From Methanobacterium petrolearium (lineage in GTDB: Archaea > Methanobacteriota > Methanobacteria > Methanobacteriales > Methanobacteriaceae), in NCBI RefSeq assembly GCF_017873625.1, contig NZ_JAGGKL010000016.1:1-23848 (forward strand): a DNA stretch of 23,848 nt, read 5' to 3'. The position numbers and the translations under genes were made by a program. This document shows, in pieces, positions 14,858-22,750 of this stretch (position 1 is its first letter; each line of letters starts with the position of its first letter). Below the pieces are notes generated by a model. That model was not told where the DNA came from. It worked only from the letters and a program-made list of their open reading frames with translations, and did not search any database.

Positions 14858-14992
14858 TCAGTCTTTTTCTGAGTCATCCTTAACATAATACTCAAGGGTT
14901 CCACCACATTCACACTTTAAGAAGTCTTCAGGGGCTTCATCTTCTTTAAGCTCGTAGTAGCCACCACACTTTCTACATATAAAGTAACGCAT
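14858..14992 (-). CDS. 44-aa zinc-ribbon protein, minimal GYY module
   Basis: A short gene easily missed by gene callers. The minus strand reads ATG at 14992 to TGA at 14860-14858 and encodes a 44-residue protein: MRYFICRKCGGYYELKEDE, then APEDFLKCECGGTLEYYV and an acidic tail. A ribosome binding site, GGTGATGG, lies just upstream (complement of about 14996-15003). Every signature residue of the module is kept: C-x2-C, GYY, P-x-DF, C-x-CGG. It is almost nothing but the module. It is downstream of, and co-directional with, the 15039-15263 gene (46-base gap), so the two may be co-transcribed. It converges on the 13864 gene. It probably binds one zinc; function is unknown. Confidence 0.82.
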   Translation of the reverse strand: MRYFICRKCGGYYELKEDEAPEDFLKCECGGTLEYYVKDDSEKD

Positions 14993-15038
14993 TTTCCATC
15001 ACCTAACTTTTGTTAATGATTAACAATTTTTGAAGGAG

Positions 15039-15263
15039 TTATTTCTTCTTTAAGTTGAAGTCGCCTTTTCGGTGGCAGGCAAATATACCCTTAACTGTGT
15101 AGTAGGGTCCATGGTCAGAATCCTCCCGGTTAACATTCCCTGCCCCTACAAACATCACACTTTCAATATCTTCAGGTTTTATCCCAGTTTCTTTCTCCAG
15201 TGCAAGTAAGACTGTTTCCTTTATGGATTCTGAGAATTGTATTTCAATATCATCATCAGCCAT
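15039..15263 (-). CDS. 74-aa protein of unknown function
   Basis: A small soluble protein with a perfect GGTGATGG ribosome binding site before ATG 15263. It has an acidic N-terminus (ADDDIEIQFSESIK), a helix (TVLLALEKETGIKPEDIES), then strands (VMFVGAGNVNRED, YYTVKGIFACHR) and a basic Lys-rich end. It has one Cys, so no metal site is evident. The alpha/beta order suggests a small compact fold, but I do not recognise a family. It precedes the 44-aa zinc-ribbon gene in the same direction. Confidence 0.68.
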   Translation of the reverse strand: MADDDIEIQFSESIKETVLLALEKETGIKPEDIESVMFVGAGNVNREDSDHGPYYTVKGIFACHRKGDFNLKKK

Positions 15264-15450
15264 TCCATCACCTTAAATACCATCACATTTATTATTTAAT
15301 TGTTTTTAGCAGATTAAATAACTGATGGATAAACAAATGATGTATAAAATTTGAAAATAGTGGTTAGTCAATAAATTTTTTTGATAATGAATTTTTTAAA
15401 ATCAAGTTTTTTAAATCAACTTTCAAGAATAGAATGTACACTCCCAGTGT

Positions 15451-16044
15451 TCATATAATAGCAAGCTCACCAGCACTGGTAATTTTAAGGGTTTCTGGAT
15501 GGATAAGTCCCATTTCACGCAGTTCTCTGATGTGGTTGTAGGTCATTCCCCGGCTTATCCCTATCTTGGTGGCCAGGTTTTTGACGTTGTTTTCACCAGC
15601 GTGAAGCTCTTCCAGGATGATTCTTTTGGTTTTGGATATTCCAAAGTTCAGTATGGGCAGGTCAATTATGTTTTTATCTTCTTCAGTGATGTAGACTATT
15701 TTTTCAACCATGTCCTGGCGGGAGTAACATCCAAACAGTGCGCCCAGGGCCTGCGGTTTCCTGCCGCCGCTGATGTTTGCAACGATTTTACGACCATGCG
15801 CATATTCTTCTTCAATGATCTCAGCGGTGTCACGTGCAACCATCACCACGTTGTAGATACTGGTGGGTCTTGATTCTATTTCCATTACTTTTCCCACGGT
15901 TTCCCGCAGCATTCGCTCGGCTTCTTGAATTTTCTCCGGAGCATCTTCTTCCCTTATAAGGATAAGTTTAGTGGGAGAAAACTGAGTAATGCAAGCCATG
16001 ACAGGTTCTAAAGAATAAATTGTTGATATTAGGGTTTTTTCCAT
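15451..16044 (-). CDS. CARF-like domain plus winged-helix regulator (Csa3-like)
   Basis: A 197-residue protein. Residues 1-130 form a Rossmann-like ligand domain: an N-terminal strand (KTLISTIYSLEP), KLILIREED, an ERMLRETVG helix, VVMVARDTAEIIEE, then the diagnostic IVANISGGRKPQALGALFG loop, as in the CARF domains of Csa3 CRISPR-linked regulators. Residues about 138-195 are a winged helix-turn-helix (KRIILEELHAGENNVKNLA, ISRGMTYNHIRELREMGLI). CARF domains bind cyclic oligoadenylates or other nucleotides, so this is probably a ligand-controlled transcription regulator. No cas gene or CRISPR array is in the window, so it is an orphan here and may answer to another ligand. ATG 16044 has GTGGT nearby upstream, and a TATA-like TATATAGG lies near 16112 on its strand. 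Confidence 0.75.
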   Translation of the reverse strand: MEKTLISTIYSLEPVMACITQFSPTKLILIREEDAPEKIQEAERMLRETVGKVMEIESRPTSIYNVVMVARDTAEIIEEEYAHGRKIVANISGGRKPQALGALFGCYSRQDMVEKIVYITEEDKNIIDLPILNFGISKTKRIILEELHAGENNVKNLATKIGISRGMTYNHIRELREMGLIHPETLKITSAGELAII

Positions 16045-16220
16045 TTTACCACTTTAGGAAAATTTTGTTAAGGTTTTTTATTGATTATTTATTATAATTC
16101 TCCTTTAACCTATATATTAGTGTTTTGCTGTTTTACTGCATAATTTCATGATTAAATGTCCTTTTTTCATTCTAACTAAGAGGGTTTTTCATTATATTGT
16201 TAGAATTATAACTACTTTGT

Positions 16221-16272
16221 AAATGTTAAACATTAACATTTATATAGAATAAACATAATATGAATGTTATGT
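16221..16272 (+). promoter_or_regulatory. perfect inverted repeat overlapping a TATA box
   Basis: AAATGTTAA (16221-16229) and TTAACATTT (16233-16241) are a perfect 9-base inverted repeat with a 3-base spacer. It runs into the TATA box TTTATATA (16239-16246) of the DUF2085 gene. A second inverted pair, ACATAA (16253-16258) / TTATGT (16267-16272), sits at the expected start site. Binding of a dimer here should block TBP/TFB. The divergent CARF-wHTH regulator is a natural candidate for binding, but that is inference. Confidence 0.6.
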
Positions 16273-16295
16273 GCCTCTATGGGGAGAGTTAGTAT

Positions 16296-16622
16296 ATGAA
16301 AATTGGGAATTTAATTTGCCATAGAAAACCTGAAAGAACCTTTAAAATAGGTAACTGGTATTTCCCGGTATGTTCACGTTGCACAGGAATATATTTGGGA
16401 TCATTTAGCTATTTCTTATTGGTTTGGTGGGTTTTTGTAGAATATAATTGGGTAACCATCCTAATTGCAGTGTTAATGATTATTCCGACCTTTTTAGATG
16501 GTTTTACTCAATTGTTGCTTTCACGCGAAAGTCGTAATTCTCTACGGTTTTCCACAGGGATACTGGCAGGGATAGGATTGGGAGTGTTGGTAAAAGCCTT
16601 TAAACATAGTCTAATCCCTTAG
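16296..16622 (+). CDS. DUF2085 membrane protein
   Basis: A 108-residue protein with the DUF2085 signature: CHRKPERTF, a W-x-FPVCSRCTGIYLG block, two or three membrane helices (about 33-50, 54-74 and 86-102), and a DGFTQLL motif between helices. The conserved Cys/His residues (CH near residue 9 and C-x2-C near 27-30) suggest a metal site at the membrane surface. The family is common in methanogens; its function is not established. GGGGAGAG upstream of ATG 16296 can act as RBS. It is probably the first gene of a unit with 16656-17147 (33-base gap). Confidence 0.85.
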   Translation: MKIGNLICHRKPERTFKIGNWYFPVCSRCTGIYLGSFSYFLLVWWVFVEYNWVTILIAVLMIIPTFLDGFTQLLLSRESRNSLRFSTGILAGIGLGVLVKAFKHSLIP

Positions 16623-16655
16623 TTTAGGTGCATTATTAAATGGAGGTGATTAAAT

Positions 16656-17147
16656 TTGACAGATGACGAAATTTCAAAAGGATGGTGGGCTCAACAGTCC
16701 AAAGGGACTAAAGCCCTGATAGGTGTGGTTGGTTTGTGTTGTATAGGTTTAATTGTAATTGTAGGACTGGCAGGGGTGATGTCTCCTGATGCCACAACAA
16801 GCACGGATAATACACCTGAAACCACATCCACTGGAGTTTCAAACCAGGAAACTTCCAGTTCGGGATCAAGTTACGTCGAAGTATCCTATCCAGATGGCTC
16901 ATGGGACGGTTCAATAACATTGCAATCAGGGAACAATGAAGAGGAGATAAATTTTGATGGCAGTGGAACAAAAAGATTTGACCTGGCAGACAATTCTGAT
17001 AAGGACGTATATGTAATGGCCCAGAAACAGGATGAAGGCACTGGTAAACTTTCTGCAGTGGTAGTTCGAGATGGGGAGACTAAATTAACTCAATCAACCA
17101 CAGAGGGTTATGGAATCGTTAGTGGCTGGGTGTTCTCCTGGGAATGA
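16656..17147 (+). CDS. single-helix anchored beta-rich protein, unknown
   Basis: A 163-residue protein, TTG start fixed by an ideal GGAGGTGAT just upstream. The N-terminus (about 1-20) is cytoplasmic, one helix (about 21-42, LIGVVGLCCIGLIVIVGLAGV) anchors it, a Thr/Ser/Glu linker (45-72) follows, and then a roughly 90-residue beta domain with VEVSYPDGSWDGSITL, FDLADNSDKDVYVMAQKQD and LSAVVVRDGETKLTQSTTEG. The strand order and W-x-G-S pattern recall MmpS-like accessory proteins, but similarity is only by eye. The domain probably faces outside. It follows DUF2085 in the same direction and ends in a T8 tract. Confidence 0.7.
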   Translation: MTDDEISKGWWAQQSKGTKALIGVVGLCCIGLIVIVGLAGVMSPDATTSTDNTPETTSTGVSNQETSSSGSSYVEVSYPDGSWDGSITLQSGNNEEEINFDGSGTKRFDLADNSDKDVYVMAQKQDEGTGKLSAVVVRDGETKLTQSTTEGYGIVSGWVFSWE

Positions 17148-17158
17148 CCATCCACCAC

Positions 17159-17166
17159 TTTTTTTT
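17159..17166 (+). terminator. T8 tract between the 16656 and 17190 genes
   Basis: Eight consecutive T follow CCACCAC just after the stop at 17147. It could end the DUF2085 unit, but the next start codon is only 24 bases further on, so read-through into the receiver gene is possible. Confidence 0.35.
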
Positions 17167-17189
17167 ATTTAATTAAAGAGGATTTTTTC

Positions 17190-17576
17190 ATGCTTAATTC
17201 AAGGATATTACTGGTTGAAGATGACGCAATAATCGCCATGGGCCTGGAAAGTAAGCTGAAATCATGGGGTTGTGATGTCTGTAATTGGGTTAGCTCCGGA
17301 GAAGAAGCAGTTAATGAAACCTTCCGGTTGAAACCTGATCTTATCCTCATGGATATTGGGGTTAAGGGAGAAATTGACGGGATAGAAGTTGTACATAGGA
17401 TTAGTAGTTTGAATATTCCTGTAATCTACCTAACTGGCCGGAATGACAAAGAAATGTTGAAAAAAGCTCATAAAACAGTTTTTTATGCTCTGCTTAAGAA
17501 GCCAATTAATCATGAGATTTTGAAACATAAAATCAGGTCAGCGCTGGAGGAACAGAGAAAATTGGAGAAAAAGTAA
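17190..17576 (+). CDS. single-domain response regulator (CheY-like receiver)
   Basis: A 128-residue receiver with a complete active site: acidic pair in ILLVEDD, phosphoacceptor Asp in PDLILMDIG, Thr in VIYLTGR, and Lys in LLKKPIN. It has no output domain, so it acts by protein contact or as a phosphate relay. It is a natural partner for the two HisKA_2 kinases in this window, although neither is adjacent. AAGAGG upstream of ATG 17190 is the RBS. The next gene starts 9 bases after its stop, so it is probably co-transcribed with the ARPP-1-like gene. The GEIDGIEVVHRI section is typical of methanogen receivers. Confidence 0.9.
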   Translation: MLNSRILLVEDDAIIAMGLESKLKSWGCDVCNWVSSGEEAVNETFRLKPDLILMDIGVKGEIDGIEVVHRISSLNIPVIYLTGRNDKEMLKKAHKTVFYALLKKPINHEILKHKIRSALEEQRKLEKK

Positions 17577-17585
17577 TGGGGAGTA

Positions 17586-18590
17586 GTGGTTTTTGTGGAT
17601 GATTTATTGGCGAATTATATCTATCATTTAAAATTGGGGGATATGCAGGAATATAATGATATGTCTGTTTTTCCTCTTTACAGTAAGGGGGATGACTCCC
17701 TCTACATTACCCTGAAAGAAGCACTGGATACCGATCTATTAACTGTAACTGAGATAGATGGATCCGGTTCGGTACCAGAGTTAAAAGTGGTTAACATGGC
17801 TAATGTTCCAGTTTTATTATTGGATGGTGAGGAACTGGTAGGTGCCAAGCAGAACCGGGTGTTGAATACCACTATCCTTCTTAAAGAGAATTCTGAGACT
17901 GTGATTCCGGTTAGTTGCACTGAACAGGGTAGATGGAGTTATAATTCACTGGAATTTAAAGAATCAGGGAATGTGGCCGCATACCGGGTGCGCAGAACCA
18001 AAGCAACCTCAGTCAATACATCATTAAAGATGAATGGGGAGTTTCGCAGTGATCAAAGAGCCGTCTGGAACAGGATAGATGACATGAGTAGGGATGCAGG
18101 TGTGAATTCCAGGACCAGAGCAATGAGCGATGTTTACGAGTCCAGAATAGAGGATCTGGAAAAATATCACCATTTATTCCCTGTTTTTGAGGACCAGAAG
18201 GGCATATTAGTGATGTTTAAGGGGGAAGTTATGGGTATGGACATATTATCCAGCAGTATCGCCTATTTCGTACTCCATTGGAAACTGTTGAAAAGTTATG
18301 CCATGGAGGCAATCCTTACTGACGAAGATAATGACGACGTTGAGGCAGGTGATGCTAAATTTAATGGATTGGATAATGCCAAGTTATTCCTGGATAATGT
18401 ACGGTTATCTATGGATGAAAAGCATAAATCCGTGGGTTATGGTTGTGACCATCGTCTGGAAGGCCCTGGTGTGGTGGGTTCATCCTTAACATGTAAGGAT
18501 CAGGTGATACATGCAGCCTTCTTCAGCACCGAGGATCAAAAAAAGGAGGATATGTCCAGTTACCAAAAGCGCAGAAGTTTCAGGATGTAG
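17586..18590 (+). CDS. ARPP-1-like (DUF6569) domain protein
   Basis: A 334-residue soluble protein. It shows the conserved core of the ARPP-1 family: VFPLYSKGD, YITLKEALD, VPELKVVN, PVLLLDGEELVGAKQNRVLNT, then IPVSCTEQGRW. The C-terminal half includes GMDILSSSIAYFVLHWKLLKSYAMEA and HRLEGPGVVGSSL, typical of the same family. The domain name refers to association with ADP-ribosylglycohydrolases and phosphatases, so a role in ADP-ribose or nucleotide processing is possible but unproven. GTG 17586 is used; GTG 17595 is also possible because GGGGAG is very close to the first. It lies 9 bases after the receiver gene. T-rich DNA follows. Confidence 0.75.
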   Translation: MVFVDDLLANYIYHLKLGDMQEYNDMSVFPLYSKGDDSLYITLKEALDTDLLTVTEIDGSGSVPELKVVNMANVPVLLLDGEELVGAKQNRVLNTTILLKENSETVIPVSCTEQGRWSYNSLEFKESGNVAAYRVRRTKATSVNTSLKMNGEFRSDQRAVWNRIDDMSRDAGVNSRTRAMSDVYESRIEDLEKYHHLFPVFEDQKGILVMFKGEVMGMDILSSSIAYFVLHWKLLKSYAMEAILTDEDNDDVEAGDAKFNGLDNAKLFLDNVRLSMDEKHKSVGYGCDHRLEGPGVVGSSLTCKDQVIHAAFFSTEDQKKEDMSSYQKRRSFRM

Positions 18591-18611
18591 TATATAGAAA
18601 TATCCTAAATA

Positions 18612-18936
18612 TTATTTTTCCCATTCTTTTAAAAATATAGAACCCACTGCCTGGTTAACCCCATCATCCACTGCTTTAAGGTTTTCACCCCCGTTTTTAA
18701 TGGTAAAGTAAGAGGAAGTAGGGATGTATTCTTATTTTTTTGATTACAGTTTCATAAACCTGAATTATCCATCCTATGGTGATGAGTAATATCTTATTGT
18801 AAAGTGCATTGTAAGAACCCCTTTGATTATATGCTATGGGATTTTGTTGGTTAATTACCTGAACTTTGAAAATTACTGAAAACAATACACTAACTAAAGA
18901 TACCAAAAAAATATTTTGGTATAAATATTTACACAA
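18612..18936 (-). pseudogene. possible frame-broken gene remnant
   Basis: On the minus strand, a 39-codon frame from 18731 to stop 18614-18612 reads like a true C-terminus (IPTSSYFTIKNGGENL, then DDGVNQAVGSIFLKEWEK), but it is opened by a stop codon and has no start. Directly upstream, in another frame, TTG 18936 begins a hydrophobic segment (NIFLVSLVSVLFSVIF) that runs into YNKILLITIGWIIQVYE before losing sense. Together they could be a small exported or membrane protein broken by indels. There is no ribosome binding site. It may be chance, and the family is unknown. The rest of the 18591-18951 gap is promoter DNA for the next gene. Confidence 0.3.
18900..18930 (+). promoter_or_regulatory. 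perfect inverted repeat overlapping the TATA box of the 18952 gene
   Basis: ATACCAAAA (18900-18908) and TTTTGGTAT (18914-18922) are a perfect 9-base inverted repeat with a 5-base spacer. The right arm overlaps GGTATAAATATTT (18918-18930), a strong BRE/TATA element. The transcript would begin near 18950, almost at ATG 18952, so the mRNA may be leaderless. The arrangement suits a repressor that excludes TBP. Confidence 0.6.
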
Positions 18937-18951
18937 TGGACTTTAAAAAAA

Positions 18952-19827
18952 ATGGATATAAAATTTATAAAGATCTCCACACTAAAAAAAAGGTATAAAA
19001 TACATCTGAAGGTGGTTAAAATTAGATACAAATTGACCTTAACTTTATTAATTCTGTTTATACTGGCGTTGGCCTGTGTAAATGCTGCAGGAAATTTAAC
19101 CACTCCCAAGACCAATAGCACATCGGAGGTAATCCCTAATCCTTACACGGATACAGTAACTCCCTGGTACCCTATCCCCTCCCTGGAGACTGGTTCTATC
19201 CTGGGATATTATATAAACCCCAGTGTCACCCCTATTTCAGAAATCGATTTCACTGCCTTAAAAAATGCAGGAATTACAGATATATACGTTCTGGTAAGAA
19301 ATAGCAATTACACATCAGTATTACCTGAAGCCAAAGCAAAGGCAGATAGTGTGGGGATACGCACCCATGCATGGGTATTCCCCGGGTTTAAGTATGCCTC
19401 ACAGGTTCGAGATATGAAAATAGGTGTTCAGTTAGATGTGGAAACCTACAACATGTCAGAATATATTCCGGAAATTAAGGCCATGCGAGAGGCCACCCAG
19501 GGAGTAACCTTCTCGGTCTGCACAAAACCAGATGTGTGGGATGGCAACCAGTATTACAACCAGATAGTCCCCTATTGTGATTACATAGTCCCCATGTTAT
19601 ATTTAGGAGAATATCCACATGAAATTAAGGATTTATCAGACTGGACCATGATGTATAATATCATTTTCCCTGGTAAAATCGTGGCTGGACTGCAAACCTA
19701 CCAATCTGAGGATGATTATACTCCCTTAAATCAAAGTACAATGTTAACAGAGACCAGAGCAGTGCAATTCAATACACGTGGAGTGATCCTGTTCAGGTAC
19801 GGGTTATCCAACTATAATGATGTTTAA
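18952..19827 (+). CDS. exported TIM-barrel-like protein (glycosidase-like fold)
   Basis: A 291-residue protein from ATG 18952. A basic stretch of about 27 residues precedes a signal-peptide core (LTLTLLILFILALACVNAAG). The mature part begins with a Thr/Pro-rich linker. The domain (about 80-290) has a barrel-like order: SILGYYINPS, LKNAGITDIYVLVRN, AKADSVGIRTHAWVFPGF, KIGVQLDVETYN, VTFSVCTKPDVW, YCDYIVPMLYLGEY, IVAGLQTYQ and GVILFRYGLSNY. Asp/Glu in LDVE and the IVPMLY strand recall GH18/GH10-like and related barrels, so it could act on a cell-wall or envelope polymer, but this is inference. GTG 19012 would give a more usual signal peptide length. The TATA position favours 18952 as a leaderless start. 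Confidence 0.7.
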   Translation: MDIKFIKISTLKKRYKIHLKVVKIRYKLTLTLLILFILALACVNAAGNLTTPKTNSTSEVIPNPYTDTVTPWYPIPSLETGSILGYYINPSVTPISEIDFTALKNAGITDIYVLVRNSNYTSVLPEAKAKADSVGIRTHAWVFPGFKYASQVRDMKIGVQLDVETYNMSEYIPEIKAMREATQGVTFSVCTKPDVWDGNQYYNQIVPYCDYIVPMLYLGEYPHEIKDLSDWTMMYNIIFPGKIVAGLQTYQSEDDYTPLNQSTMLTETRAVQFNTRGVILFRYGLSNYNDV

Positions 19828-19906
19828 CTCCAGCAATCATCATTTATACTTGATTTCATAATGATGTTATTTCATAAACACCTTATCTCTTACAATAGCA
19901 TTGAGA

Positions 19907-20047
19907 TCATTCTTCAAAGAGTCCGGTGCCAAAGAAGCAATCAATGCAGTATCCATCTGCACCCATATGGTCAATACAATAACGCCTACCACAAACTATG
20001 CATTTATCCAGTCCGGGGTTTCCACAAAAATCGCATTTCTCACACAT
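19907..20047 (-). CDS. 46-aa double zinc finger protein
   Basis: A short gene easily missed by gene callers. The minus strand reads ATG at 20047-20045, with an ideal AGGAGG 6 nt upstream, to TGA at 19909-19907. The 46-residue product has eight regularly spaced ligands: C-x2-C-x7-C-x2-C-x4-C-x2-H-x6-C-x2-C (residues 5, 8, 16, 19, 24, 27, 34 and 37). This is the order of a cross-brace zinc finger of AN1/B-box type, enough for two zinc ions. Sequence examples are CDFCGNPGLDKCIVCGRRYC and ADGYCIDCFFG. It has no other domain. It is divergent from the 20230 zinc-ribbon gene across a 180-base promoter region. The rest of 19828-20229 holds no other gene. Confidence 0.82.
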   Translation of the reverse strand: MCEKCDFCGNPGLDKCIVCGRRYCIDHMGADGYCIDCFFGTGLFEE

Positions 20048-20229
20048 TAAATTCCTCCTGTTTTTACGGAATTTATGAGGTTATTACAACTAAACTATTA
20101 AATATGTTTAGATTAATAAATTATTTTTGGAGTAAACATAGATTTTGTTCTTATATGGCAACTGATACTGTTATGAAAATTTAAACAAAATCAGATTATG
20201 GTAGTGGTTATCAATCATTAGGTGTTTGT

Positions 20230-21300
<1,071 letters not shown>

Positions 21301-21429
21301 TTTTAAAGTTTCTATTGATTCTGCAATATTTTTTTTCATCTTTGTGATCAAAGCCAAGAGTTTAAAAAATAATAAGGGATTAAGCTCTTTAAATGGAATG
21401 ATATTCACTTTAGAGTATCAAAAATCTTT

Positions 21430-22734
21430 CTATAAAGTATCAAACAATCTTTCTATAATAGATTCAATTAAATCCAGTTTTTTTAACTTACCACTCCACT
21501 TTTGAGGTATTCCATTCATTCCATAGTAAGCCCCGGCTAGCTGACCATAAATTGCACCAGTTGTGTCTGCATCTTCACCCAGATTAACTGCCAGTAGGCA
21601 GCCTTCGTCAAATGTTTCTGACTTATGAAATGCCCATAGTGCTGCTTCTAATGATTTGACCACAAATCCACGGCCCCGTATCTGGGGTGGTTCTTTATCT
21701 TTAAATGAACCGCATGCAACTTCATTAATCTCATTTTGAAGTGGGTTTTCATCCCAGTACTCAGGTAAAGGTGAGTATCGTGGTGATAGTAGTTCCTCTT
21801 TGGATTTACCTATGAGTGCCCCGTGGATTAATCCTCCCATGTAACGGCAGGCATCAACAGCCAGGGGATGGTTATGGGTGGTGCGTGAAGATAGTGCTGA
21901 ATTTTCCATGGCCTTTAATGGGTTGGACATGTAGAAAAGCGGAACCGGTGCCAGACGCATCAGTGAACCATTCCCTGCTGAGCGTTCATGATCCGGTCCG
22001 GAGTAAGGTTCACCAGTCTCTTCAAATGCCATCAGGGCCTGAAGTGTGGTGTTACCTATATCAAAGCATCTGCCATTTACTGAGAGGTATCCATCATGGT
22101 ACCACTGGAGGTATCGTTTCATCTGATCTGTAGGGTCAAAAGTCCTACATTCTATGAGGCTTTCTGCCAGACAAAGTGCCATGGAAGTATCATCAGTCCA
22201 CATGCCAGGGGACAGATTGAAGGCTCCTCCCCCTATCATATCGTTTACTGGCTCGAAGGTGCCAGGATCTGTGAACTCCAGGGCTACACCCATAGAATCC
22301 CCCACTGCCAGACCAAGTATTGCACCATGGAATCTGTCTTGGATTTCTCCTCGAATCTCTTTCAGCCTCAAAAGCAGATCTAAAATAAAACCATTTTCAA
22401 TCATGTCCCCAAGTAAACCCTCACAGAATCTATCAGCCCGTATGATTGAAGTGAATAACTTTTGCAGGATGGTAACATCTGCTGTAGCAAGCATTTTTCG
22501 GTTATCTAGATACTTATTTGCTTCATCAGCCCATTGATGCCAATCAAAACCCTGAATCATGTTCCTGCGGTAAAGATCTCTATTAAAATTATCAACAGTA
22601 TCCTCATAGCTGGCATAAGGCATCTGTTGTGGTTTATTAATTACCTCATAGAATTCATTGTTTTGATCCTGGAAGTAGGGCAGGTATTCCAGTAAAATAT
22701 CAATATCTTGGATGCAGGGTATTTTTAGAGTCAT
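21430..22734 (-). CDS. DUF6508-like domain fused to ADP-ribosylglycohydrolase
   Basis: A 434-residue protein. Residues about 1-128 match the feel of DUF6508: FDWHQWADEANKYL, then LQKLFTSIIRADRFCEGLLGDMIENGFILDLLLRL. Residues about 135-430 are an ADP-ribosylglycohydrolase of the DraG/ARH family, with all metal-binding motifs: GLAVGDSMGVALEF, the MWTDDTSMALCLAES motif, SAGNGSLMRLAPV, and GEDADTTGAIYGQLAGAYYG. It should remove ADP-ribose from proteins or nucleic acids using Mg2+ or Mn2+. The single-domain ARH is usually about 300 residues, so the N-terminal domain is an added module. It is 16 bases downstream of the broken rhuM gene in the same direction. ATG 22734 has only a weak RBS, consistent with coupling to an upstream gene. 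Confidence 0.87.
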   Translation of the reverse strand: MTLKIPCIQDIDILLEYLPYFQDQNNEFYEVINKPQQMPYASYEDTVDNFNRDLYRRNMIQGFDWHQWADEANKYLDNRKMLATADVTILQKLFTSIIRADRFCEGLLGDMIENGFILDLLLRLKEIRGEIQDRFHGAILGLAVGDSMGVALEFTDPGTFEPVNDMIGGGAFNLSPGMWTDDTSMALCLAESLIECRTFDPTDQMKRYLQWYHDGYLSVNGRCFDIGNTTLQALMAFEETGEPYSGPDHERSAGNGSLMRLAPVPLFYMSNPLKAMENSALSSRTTHNHPLAVDACRYMGGLIHGALIGKSKEELLSPRYSPLPEYWDENPLQNEINEVACGSFKDKEPPQIRGRGFVVKSLEAALWAFHKSETFDEGCLLAVNLGEDADTTGAIYGQLAGAYYGMNGIPQKWSGKLKKLDLIESIIERLFDTL

Positions 22735-22750
22735 AATATCTTAAAAAAAA

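Noticed and set aside
18993..19001. Second TATA box inside the 18952 gene favouring a later GTG 19012 start
   Set aside because: It is possible but weaker in context than the GGTATAAATATTT element upstream; kept only as an alternative start.
19861..20184. 107-aa forward reading frame
   Set aside because: It is antisense to the 46-aa zinc finger gene, which has an ideal ribosome binding site and full ligand pattern; the forward frame has no domain features and no RBS.
22154..22537. 127-aa forward frame and neighbours inside the hydrolase gene
   Set aside because: They are opposite the ADP-ribosylglycohydrolase motifs; composition is shadow-like (Ser/Pro/Arg rich).
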